Shown here in pieces: positions 1 to 5,618 of a stretch of 6,474 bases of DNA. This stretch comes from Kiritimatiellia bacterium (GTDB lineage: Bacteria > Verrucomicrobiota > Kiritimatiellia > RFP12 > UBA1067). Both the position numbers and the translations under genes were made by a program. Every line of letters begins with the position of its first letter. Position 1 is the first letter of the stretch. The notes below the pieces were generated by a model. It saw only the letters and a list, made by a program, of their open reading frames with translations. It searched no databases and was not told the DNA's origin. Location: assembly GCA_017430155.1 (NCBI GenBank), contig JAFRNO010000713.1, positions 1 through 6,474 on the forward strand, in the 5' to 3' direction.

Positions 1-188
1 ACCGTCTTGCGGCAGGTGTTGCCCTTGCCGTCGGAGACGCGCACCGTGTGCAGGTTCGGCAGGAAGCGGCGCTTCGAGATGCCGGTCGTGTGCAGGCCGA
101 TGCCGCCCTTGTACTTCGGCGAACCCTTGCGGACGATGTGACGCCCGGCTGCCGGCTTCTTGCCACAGATTTCACAGACTCTGGACAT
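1..188 (-). CDS. rpmB: Large-subunit ribosomal protein bL28, 5' part (C-terminus cut by the window edge)
   Basis: This encodes ribosomal protein bL28, a small basic protein of the 50S subunit. The 62 visible residues begin MSRVCEICGKKPAAG and carry the typical L28 block TTGISKRRFLPNLHTVRV at about residues 34-51. Cys5 and Cys8 form a CxxC pair, and Cys59 lies near the cut end. This fits the zinc-binding (C+) form of L28, but the second Cys pair would lie mostly beyond the window. The family is usually about 65-80 residues, so only a short tail is missing. The ATG at 188 is set by homology and by an AAAGGA ribosome binding site eight bases upstream. The gene follows rpsA after 78 bp on the same strand with no clear terminator, so the two may share a transcript. 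The family identity is recognised from conserved residues; zinc binding is inferred. Confidence 0.95.
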   Translation of the reverse strand, partial: MSRVCEICGKKPAAGRHIVRKGSPKYKGGIGLHTTGISKRRFLPNLHTVRVSDGKGNTCRKT

Positions 189-196
189 GGTTCCTA

Positions 197-202
197 TCCT
201 TT
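197..202 (-). promoter_or_regulatory. Ribosome binding site of rpmB
   Basis: The minus strand reads AAAGGA, eight bases before the rpmB ATG. It is an ordinary Shine-Dalgarno-like site and contrasts with the leader of rpsA just upstream, which has none. Confidence 0.65.
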
Positions 203-213
203 CTCAATTGGTA

Positions 214-252
214 TTCGCTCCTTCGCTCGTTCCGCTTTCGCTCACTCGCTCG
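214..252. repeat. Short tandem octamer array in the rpsA-rpmB spacer
   Basis: The spacer between rpsA and rpmB contains five consecutive related units of about 8 bp on the plus strand: TTCGCTCC, TTCGCTCG, TTCCGCT (one base short), TTCGCTCA and CTCGCTCG. The core TCGCTC occurs at 215, 223, 238 and 246. Read as mRNA, this is a run of GAGCGA boxes with no strong hairpin and no U tract, so it does not look like a terminator. Its function is unknown. It could be replication-slippage expansion or a linker in the rpsA-rpmB message. Confidence 0.6.
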
Positions 253-266
253 GGAGCTCATGTTCT

Positions 267-2027
267 TTACTTGTCGGATTCGCCGGGCTGCCATTCCACG
301 GACTGCTGGAACGCGTCGTCGAACGCCGCGCCGAGGCTGCCGAAGTCCGCGTCGCTAGACGCCGAGCTCGTCGTGCCGGAGGTCGGCTCGGACTCGGCCT
401 CGAGGGCCTTGACCTGCTCCTCCGTCATGTTGACCGCCGTCATGGACAGCCCGATGCGGCGTTCCTTCCGGTCGACCTTCATCACGCGCGCCTCGACCTC
501 CTGGCCCTCCTTCAGAACGTCCTTGACGTGGGTCACACGCTGGTCGGAGATCTGCGAGATGTGCACGAGGCCGTCCACGCCGTCCTCGAGCTCGATGAAC
601 GCGCCGAAGGACGCGATCTTCGAGACCTTGCCCTTGACGAGCGCGCCGACGGGGAACTTGGACGCGATTTCAGACCACGGATCCGTCTGCGCCTTCTTGA
701 GGCTGAGCGAGATGCGCTGCTCCTTCGGGTCGACGGACTCGACGATCGCCTCCACCTCGTCGCCCTTGTTCAGGCACTCGGACGGACGGTTGATCTTGCG
801 CGTCCACGACATGTCCGAGATGTGGATCATGCCGTCGATGCCCTCCTCGAGCTCGATGAACGCGCCGTAGTTCGTGAAGTTGCGCACCTTGCCCTTCACG
901 CGGCTGCCGACCGGATAGCGGTCCTGCACCGTGTCCCAGGGGTTCTCCTGCGTCTGGCGGATGCCGAGCGCGATCTTCTGGTTCTCCGCGTCGACCTGCA
1001 GCACCGACACGAGCACCTCGTCGCCGATGTTGAGCATGTCGCTCGGACGCGCCACGCGCTTCGTCCAGCTGAACTCGCTGATGTGCACGAGGCCCTCGAT
1101 GCCGGGGGCGATCTCGACGAACGCGCCATAGGCGGCGAGGTTCACGACCTTGCCCGTCACGCGGCTGCCGACCGGGAACTTCTCCACGATCGTGCTCCAA
1201 GGGTTCTCCGTGGTCTGCTTGAGGCCGAGGGAGATGCGCTCCTTCTCGCGGTCCACGTCGAGCACCATGACCTCGAGCTCCTGGCCGACCTTGAGCATCT
1301 CGCTCGGGTGCTTGATGCGGCCCCAGCTCATGTCCGTGATGTGCAGGAGGCCGTCGATGCCGTCGAGGTCGATGAACGCGCCGAAGTCCGTGATGTTCTT
1401 CACGCGGCCCTTGCGGATCTCGCCCTTCTGCAGCGAGGCGAGCAGCTCCGCACGCTTCTCTGCCATCGTGCCCTCGATGAGCTCGCGGCGGCTGACGATG
1501 ATGTTCTTGCGCTCGTTGGAGATCTTGATGACCTTGAATTCGAACGTCTGGCCGATGTAGACGGTGAGGTCGCGCACGGGGGACACGTCCACCTGCGAGC
1601 CGGGCAGGAACGCCTCGACGCCGTCGATATCCACGAGCAGGCCGCCATGGACCTGCGACTGGATCGTGCCCGTGACCACGCACCCTTCGGTGTACAGCGC
1701 CAGGACCTTCTCCCAGCGGATCTGGATGTCGGCGGCCTTCTTGGAAAGAGTCACCATGCCCGTCTTGTCGTTCTCGAGCTCGCGCACGAGCACCTGGACC
1801 TTCTCACCGGGCTTCGCGGCGGCGGGATCCGAGAACTCGCTCAGATCGACCTTGCCCTCGCTCTTGTAGCCGATGTCGATGAATACGTCGTTGTCCTTGA
1901 CGACCTTGATTGTGCCGTCGACGATCTTGCCGGGCTTGATCGTCTCGGTCTGACCCATGCTGCCGGCGAGCAGCTCCGCCATCGCCTCGGACTTCGGGGC
2001 CGGCGGGGTTGGTTTACGGATAGCCAT
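267..2027 (-). CDS. rpsA: Small-subunit ribosomal protein bS1, six S1 domains
   Basis: This encodes ribosomal protein S1, which binds mRNA on the 30S subunit and helps start translation, mainly on structured messages or those with weak ribosome binding sites. The 586 residues hold six S1 (OB-fold) domains at about 33-97, 115-182, 202-271, 286-358, 374-445 and 459-531. Domains 3-6 are the most regular, with GAF[IV][ED] strands, [IL]HI[ST] strands and closing R[IK]x[LI]G/S motifs. The linkers before domains 4-6 repeat an [EN/TD]PW...[FY]PVG pattern. The first two domains are more divergent, as in ribosome-anchored S1 proteins. Residues 532-586 form a Ser- and acid-rich tail ending WQPGESDK. The frame is open up to 2111, but the extra 28 codons overlap the promoter and do not look like S1, so I chose the ATG at 2027. 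No Shine-Dalgarno sequence precedes it. The length fits six-domain S1 proteins (about 550-600 residues). The neighbours are an exonuclease upstream and rpmB downstream. Confidence 0.96.
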   Translation of the reverse strand: MAIRKPTPPAPKSEAMAELLAGSMGQTETIKPGKIVDGTIKVVKDNDVFIDIGYKSEGKVDLSEFSDPAAAKPGEKVQVLVRELENDKTGMVTLSKKAADIQIRWEKVLALYTEGCVVTGTIQSQVHGGLLVDIDGVEAFLPGSQVDVSPVRDLTVYIGQTFEFKVIKISNERKNIIVSRRELIEGTMAEKRAELLASLQKGEIRKGRVKNITDFGAFIDLDGIDGLLHITDMSWGRIKHPSEMLKVGQELEVMVLDVDREKERISLGLKQTTENPWSTIVEKFPVGSRVTGKVVNLAAYGAFVEIAPGIEGLVHISEFSWTKRVARPSDMLNIGDEVLVSVLQVDAENQKIALGIRQTQENPWDTVQDRYPVGSRVKGKVRNFTNYGAFIELEEGIDGMIHISDMSWTRKINRPSECLNKGDEVEAIVESVDPKEQRISLSLKKAQTDPWSEIASKFPVGALVKGKVSKIASFGAFIELEDGVDGLVHISQISDQRVTHVKDVLKEGQEVEARVMKVDRKERRIGLSMTAVNMTEEQVKALEAESEPTSGTTSSASSDADFGSLGAAFDDAFQQSVEWQPGESDK

Positions 2028-2101
2028 TTGTTGCTTTTGTTGTTTGTTGATGAACGCGGTTTTCTGCCGTGCCTTTCCCGTTGGTGGGCAAAGGAACGGA
2101 T
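2028..2101 (-). promoter_or_regulatory. rpsA mRNA leader: CAA-rich, without a Shine-Dalgarno site
   Basis: The last 25 or so bases before the rpsA ATG are built from CAA, CAAA and AAGCAACAA units. They contain no G-rich match to the 16S rRNA tail. Such A/C-rich stretches stay single-stranded and are known from other systems to help translation without a Shine-Dalgarno site, and S1 itself prefers unstructured A/U-rich RNA. Upstream of this stretch lies a possible hairpin, annotated separately. A leader like this would let S1 take part in translation of its own message, as is known for rpsA in enterobacteria, but here that is inference. Confidence 0.55.
2068..2098 (-). promoter_or_regulatory. 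Possible hairpin at the 5' end of the rpsA leader
   Basis: On the minus strand CGT, T, CCTTT, G, CCC is followed by the loop ACCAAC and then GGG, AAAGG, C, ACG. This gives 11 base pairs interrupted by one T/C mismatch and one bulged G. It has no U tract, so it is not an intrinsic terminator. Given the promoter called at 2102-2131, the stem would lie at the very 5' end of the message. It could be a stability element or a control site, or it could be chance. Confidence 0.35.
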
Positions 2102-2131
2102 AGTATATCAAATCTGGGGGGCAGGTGGCAA
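2102..2131 (-). promoter_or_regulatory. Probable rpsA promoter overlapping the exonuclease stop codon
   Basis: Reading the minus strand, TTGCCA (2131-2126, five of six matches to TTGACA) is followed by 18 bases and then TATACT (2107-2102), preceded by TGA to make an extended -10 motif (TGnTATACT). The TG of that motif belongs to the TGA stop codon of the upstream exonuclease (2110-2108). Transcription would start at about 2095-2097, giving a leader of about 70 bases for rpsA. The same extended -10 sequence occurs before the exonuclease gene. Confidence 0.6.
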
Positions 2132-2897
2132 GACCCCACGTTCAAGAAGATCCTGCACGATCATCCGCGCGTCCGTCTCGAAATTCCCCTTCACGAACCA
2201 CTTGAGGAAATTCTGCTCGTGCAGGAAGAGCTCCTTGAGGCTCACGCCCTTCTTCTTGCCGAAATTAATGCACCACTGGCCGTTCTGCCAGCGGATGAGG
2301 CCCGTGCGGTCCGCGTTGAGCGGGTCGCGGGGGACGAGGTACTCGTCCAGCTCCGCCGTCGTCTTCGGGAGGTCGCCGTACTTCTCCAGCTGGGCCTTCA
2401 GGACGTCCAGCGTGGCCCGCGCGTCCGCCTCCGCCCCGTGCGCGCCCACGTGGTCGCGCCCGCAGTAGAACCGCACCGCCGCCGTGAGGTCGCGCGGCTC
2501 CATCTTGTGGTAGATGCGCTGCACGTCCACGTGCCGCCGGTCGCAGGCGCCGAAGTTCCGCCCCACCCGCGCGAACTCCTCCTCCAGGCACGGCACGTCG
2601 AAGCGGTCGCTGTTGAATCCGGAGAGGTCGCAGTCGCGGAAGAACGCCTCAATCTCGTCCGCCTTGTCCGCAAACGTGGGGCAGTCCTTCACCATCTCGT
2701 CGGAGATGCCGTGGATCGCCGTCGTCTCCGGCGGAATCGGCACGCCGGGGTTGAGAAGCCAGCACCTCTCCGTCTCCGTGCCGTCGGTCTCCACGCGGAT
2801 CGCGGCGAGTTAGGATGCGGTCCTGCCGCGCGTTGACGCCGGTGGACTCGATGTCGAACACGACGAGCGGCCTGTCTAGCTGTAGCTGAAGTTTCAT
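2108..2897 (-). pseudogene. DEDDh 3'-5' exonuclease (ExoX/DnaQ-like), split by a frameshift
   Basis: This region encodes a 3'-5' exonuclease of the DnaQ/ExoX superfamily, which removes nucleotides from DNA or RNA 3' ends using two metal ions. The N-terminal part, from the ATG at 2897, carries Exo I as FDIESTG (Asp15, Glu17) and runs to RQDRI (residue 28). The frame is then lost. The rest continues in another frame, open from just after a TAA at 2812-2810 to the stop at 2108. It carries Exo II (GFNSDRFD) and Exo III (HGAEAD, i.e. H-x4-D). So all five catalytic residues exist, but in two frames. The C-terminal part has FGKKKGVSLKE and FLKWFVKG, like the ExoX-type C-terminal extension. The site reads ATC CTA ACT CGC; restoring GG to give ATC CTG GAA CTC would produce the expected RILELAAIRVE and a protein of 263 residues. 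A true 2-bp deletion, an assembly error or recoding are all possible. A GTG at 2794 could start a 228-residue product, but it would lack the Exo I metal ligands. Confidence 0.85.
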
Positions 2898-2913
2898 GCG
2901 GAATAGTATACCA
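2898..2913 (-). promoter_or_regulatory. Extended -10 promoter of the exonuclease, giving a possibly leaderless mRNA
   Basis: On the minus strand TGG then TATACT (2910-2905) forms an extended -10 motif, followed by only seven bases (ATTCCGC) before the ATG at 2897. Transcription starting at the usual distance would begin at or next to the A of the start codon. No good -35 match is seen at 17 bases, which extended -10 promoters can tolerate, and there is no Shine-Dalgarno sequence. The remaining 28 bases up to the stop codon of the upstream gene are GC-rich with no clear terminator. Confidence 0.55.
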
Positions 2914-2941
2914 CAATCGCCCCGCGCGGACGCAGCAGGGG

Positions 2942-5560
2942 TTAGTCGGTCCAGACGGTCGCGATGGGCGTATACGCGGACAGGATCGTCGCGCTTTCGC
3001 TCGTGCCGTTGAAGTACATCGGATAGCGGACCTCGACCGCGCGGGAGCCGATCTTGAAGCGCGCCACGAGGTAGCGGTACGACGAGCCCATTTCCTCGTA
3101 GAACAGCATCGCCGAGCCGCTGCCCAGATCGCCCGAGAGCGTCACGAAGCCGTTCAGGCGCCCGTTCGCGTCCCGATTGAATTTCAACGAGACCGAATGC
3201 CCGCTGCTGGCCGTGATCGCCTTGTTGTCCTGGTAGACCGCCACGTACTCAAGCGCCGCCTGCGCCTTTTCGTCGACGAGCGCCGTGCCGTCCGCCTTCC
3301 GCCCGAAGGCGTTCTTGCGAAGGCACACGTAGTCGTCGCTGGTGTCCGCCGTCCCGTTTTTCTTCTTGGTGCCGTGCCACAGCCAGCCAATCGCGCCGAG
3401 CTCGTAGTAGTGCTTCGCGGGATTGTAGATCTGCAAAGAGAGTCGGCGGATGTACTCCGTCTTCTTCTTGTCCTTGTAGGACCCGTCGACCTCGGCGACG
3501 TACTGTGCGGAGGCATACTGGAATCCGAGGCCGGACATCTTGTAGTCCCCCGACGTCGCGGAGATCTTCCCGTCCTTGGACACCGTCACCGTCACCATGC
3601 GCGACCCGGCGCCGAACGTGCCGCCGATGCCGTCCACCGACGTGTAGCCCCTGAACGTGCCGACGACTGCGGACGGCAGCGCGTTGACGTAGAACGTGGT
3701 CGTGACCGTGTACTTCTTGCTGCCTTTCTTGATCGTGATGATGAGCGAGACCCTGCCGGACTTCATGGGGATGCCGGTCAGCGTCTGGTGCTTGGAGTCC
3801 CACGCGAGGCCGGACGGCAGGCCGTCGATCTTCGATATCTTGTACCCGTTCTGCGCCGCGATGCCGTAGCTGCTCCAGTTCGGCGCGACGCCGACGTCCA
3901 TCTCGTCGGGCGCCTTCGACGACCGGTTGGGAAGCGTGATGTATCCCGCGTCGGCCGCCGCCGCGTTGTTGCGGCCCCATACGACGAAGGTCTTCGAGAC
4001 GGACTTGCCGGACCGGTTCGTCGCCGTCACCTTGATGGCGTGCCGTCCGGGCGGGATCTTGAGGTCGTCCGTGACGGACAGCGTGTAGACGTTGTCCGAT
4101 CCGGACTGGGCCTTGAACTTGACGCCGGCGGGCACGCCGCTCGCCTTGACCGTGGGATAGGAGATGCTGGACACGTCAACCGATGCCTTGTCGCCGACGC
4201 CGTCCTCGGCGAATATCTCGGTCGGGCCTATCACCGACATGGAAATCGCGTCGGCGCTCTTTTTCACGAAGAACGCCCTGTAGCGGACCGCGTGCTTGGG
4301 AACGGTGAGCGTCACCGGAGTCTTCCGCATGTTCTTCAAGTAGCTCGGGAAGGCGTTCTCGGAATCCGTATCGTCGGGCGCCCAGTACCAGAACGAATAC
4401 CCGGACTTCGGCGTCGCCGTCAGCTTCACTTTCGAACCCCAGGCGTATGTGCCGGAGCCCGTCAACTTCTTTGAACCCGCGTTGCCCGCCGCCAAGGTAA
4501 CCTTGAACTTCGACTTCGCCCAGCGCGCGAAAAGTTTCGCGTTTTTCGCAAACTTCGTCTTTGCCGTCACCTTCGTGCCGCCCGTCTTCTTCGTGTACCA
4601 CGCAGACAGCGTGTAGTCCGCCTTGAAAGGCGTCGGAAGTCCGCCCACGGCGGCGTTCTTCGGCACGGCCACGACCGACGGGACGTCACTCCCGGAGAAG
4701 CTGCCGCCGTTCGGGTCGAGCGTAAGCGTGATCGGCGTACCCATCCGCCACGCAAGCGTGAACTCGCCGCGCGATTTCGAATAGAGGTAGCCTCCCACGC
4801 AGACGTAGTACGTCTCGCCGCCCACCGCCTCAAACGACACCTGGCTCGTCTGGCCCACAAAGTCGTCGTTTTCCTCCACCTTGGTGAGCGACGAGAGCGT
4901 CGCCCCCTGATAGGCGCCGAGCTTCGTGTCGAACTTGCTGCCCTGCGTGTGGAACCACACGGTCCCCGACTTCGGCGCCGTCCACCTCAGCCATTTCGTG
5001 TTGCAGACCTGCGAAAGCGGCTCGCCCGACTGGGTCGTCGCGAGGTAGTTGTCGCTCAGGACCGACCCGCTCGCGCCCGCGATCGGATAGGGACTTTCAA
5101 AGCTGTCGAACCAGTTGGATGTCTTGCAGTCATTGAGGAACGCCGTGCCGTAGAAGGCGGTGTTGAAGTCGCATCCAGACGGCACGCTGCCCTTGAACGT
5201 CACGGAACTCAGCGCCGTGCAGCTCCCGAAGGCATACGCGTCGATCGTCGTCACGCTCGACGGGATGACAACGGATTCAAGCACCGGGCACCAGGAGAAC
5301 GCCCAGCCGGAGAGACGCGTCACCTTGCAGGCCCTGGATCCGCCGTCTGCGTACACCGTGGCCGGAATGGCAATGCTAAAGAGGCCCGGATCGTCGCAGT
5401 AGGTGATCGTGGCCGTGTAGCCGGACGAGTCGGAACCGCTCCAGTCAAAGCTCCATTCAACGCCCTGCGCGTCCGTCCACATGTCCGATCCGCCGTCTCC
5501 GCCGAACGCGGCAAGCCCGCACCCAACGGCCATCACAATCGCAGCAATCATCTTCTTCAT
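2942..5560 (-). CDS. Secreted multidomain repeat protein (BspA-type LRR, PPC-like, InlB-type and Ig-like modules, unknown C-terminal domain)
   Basis: This 872-residue protein is probably exported. Residues 1-20 are a signal peptide (MKK, then a hydrophobic run to GLAAFG). Cys14 follows AVG, a poor lipobox, so a lipoprotein is less likely. Residues 27-145 hold a short BspA-type (LRR_5) leucine-rich repeat with GWAFSWCPVLESVVIPSSV and DAYAFGSCTALSSV. Residues 150-273 resemble a PPC-like domain (WTAPKSGTV, GSKFDTKLGAYQG, NDD, GGETYYVCVGG). Residues 275-348 match an InlB/Listeria-Bacteroides repeat (LDPNGGSF, YTLSAWYTKKTGG, LFARWA). Residues 350-434 resemble the bacterial repeat family (LTATPKSGYSFWYW). 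Residues 440-530 look Ig-like. Residues 538-628 are He_PIG-like (GLPSGLAWDSKHQTLTGIP, KSG). Residues 630-872 are an unrecognised domain shared with the next protein upstream. No enzymatic motif is visible. Adhesion or surface binding is the likeliest role, by inference from the modules. The ATG at 5560 is supported by an AAAGGGA site six bases upstream and by the signal peptide. The Cys-rich N-terminal third may form disulfides. Confidence 0.88.
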   Translation of the reverse strand: MKKMIAAIVMAVGCGLAAFGGDGGSDMWTDAQGVEWSFDWSGSDSSGYTATITYCDDPGLFSIAIPATVYADGGSRACKVTRLSGWAFSWCPVLESVVIPSSVTTIDAYAFGSCTALSSVTFKGSVPSGCDFNTAFYGTAFLNDCKTSNWFDSFESPYPIAGASGSVLSDNYLATTQSGEPLSQVCNTKWLRWTAPKSGTVWFHTQGSKFDTKLGAYQGATLSSLTKVEENDDFVGQTSQVSFEAVGGETYYVCVGGYLYSKSRGEFTLAWRMGTPITLTLDPNGGSFSGSDVPSVVAVPKNAAVGGLPTPFKADYTLSAWYTKKTGGTKVTAKTKFAKNAKLFARWAKSKFKVTLAAGNAGSKKLTGSGTYAWGSKVKLTATPKSGYSFWYWAPDDTDSENAFPSYLKNMRKTPVTLTVPKHAVRYRAFFVKKSADAISMSVIGPTEIFAEDGVGDKASVDVSSISYPTVKASGVPAGVKFKAQSGSDNVYTLSVTDDLKIPPGRHAIKVTATNRSGKSVSKTFVVWGRNNAAAADAGYITLPNRSSKAPDEMDVGVAPNWSSYGIAAQNGYKISKIDGLPSGLAWDSKHQTLTGIPMKSGRVSLIITIKKGSKKYTVTTTFYVNALPSAVVGTFRGYTSVDGIGGTFGAGSRMVTVTVSKDGKISATSGDYKMSGLGFQYASAQYVAEVDGSYKDKKKTEYIRRLSLQIYNPAKHYYELGAIGWLWHGTKKKNGTADTSDDYVCLRKNAFGRKADGTALVDEKAQAALEYVAVYQDNKAITASSGHSVSLKFNRDANGRLNGFVTLSGDLGSGSAMLFYEEMGSSYRYLVARFKIGSRAVEVRYPMYFNGTSESATILSAYTPIATVWTD

Positions 5561-5566
5561 AGCTCT

Positions 5567-5573
5567 TCCCTTT
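5567..5573 (-). promoter_or_regulatory. Ribosome binding site of the 872-residue secreted protein
   Basis: AAAGGGA on the minus strand lies six bases before the ATG, inside a purine-rich run. It supports the chosen start. Confidence 0.65.
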
Positions 5574-5587
5574 CTCTTCTGCTCTCC

Positions 5588-5618
5588 ATTATCAACTATT
5601 CACTATATTACTTGTCAC
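5588..5618. repeat. AT-rich spacer with imperfect heptamer repeats between the two secreted-protein genes
   Basis: The 54-bp gap is strikingly AT-rich against its surroundings. On the plus strand it contains TATCAAC (5590-5596), TATTCAC (5597-5603) and TATATTAC (5604-5611), three related units in tandem. On the minus strand GTGACA (5618-5613) and GATAAT (5593-5588) are 19 bases apart and could be a weak promoter; TATAGT (5607-5602) is another -10-like hexamer. There is no hairpin with a U tract, so read-through from the upstream gene is possible. Confidence 0.4.

Noticed and set aside
1145..1215. Repeated ENPW and PVGSR segments in the S1 gene as a DNA repeat
   Set aside because: These are the normal inter-domain linkers of consecutive S1 domains, conserved at the protein level.
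2028..2111. Longer rpsA reading frame starting at 2111
   Set aside because: The extra 28 residues do not resemble S1, and the codons overlap the probable promoter and transcription start.
48..2468. Open frame of 806 codons on the plus strand
   Set aside because: It lies antisense to rpmB, rpsA and the exonuclease, and crosses their boundaries. Its product is Arg/Leu/Asp/His-rich low-complexity protein, as expected opposite GC-rich genes. It has no domain.
2920..2941. GC-rich inverted bases after the 872-residue gene as a terminator
   Set aside because: CCCC and GGGG can pair, but the stem is only four bases around a long loop and no U run follows.
3197..4474. Open frame of 425 codons on the plus strand inside the secreted-protein gene
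   Set aside because: The translation is Arg/Val/Leu-rich with no recognisable motif, and it lies wholly antisense to a gene with clear domains.
5542..5560. Lipoprotein signal at Cys14 of the 872-residue protein
   Set aside because: The residues before Cys are A-V-G with no Leu/Val/Ile at -3, and the Cys is very early, so a standard signal peptide cleaved near residue 20 is more likely.
5600..5608. TATAGT as a firm promoter for the 872-residue gene
   Set aside because: AT-rich spacers produce such hexamers easily, and no -35 element at a normal distance supports it. It is only mentioned as a weak possibility in the spacer entry.
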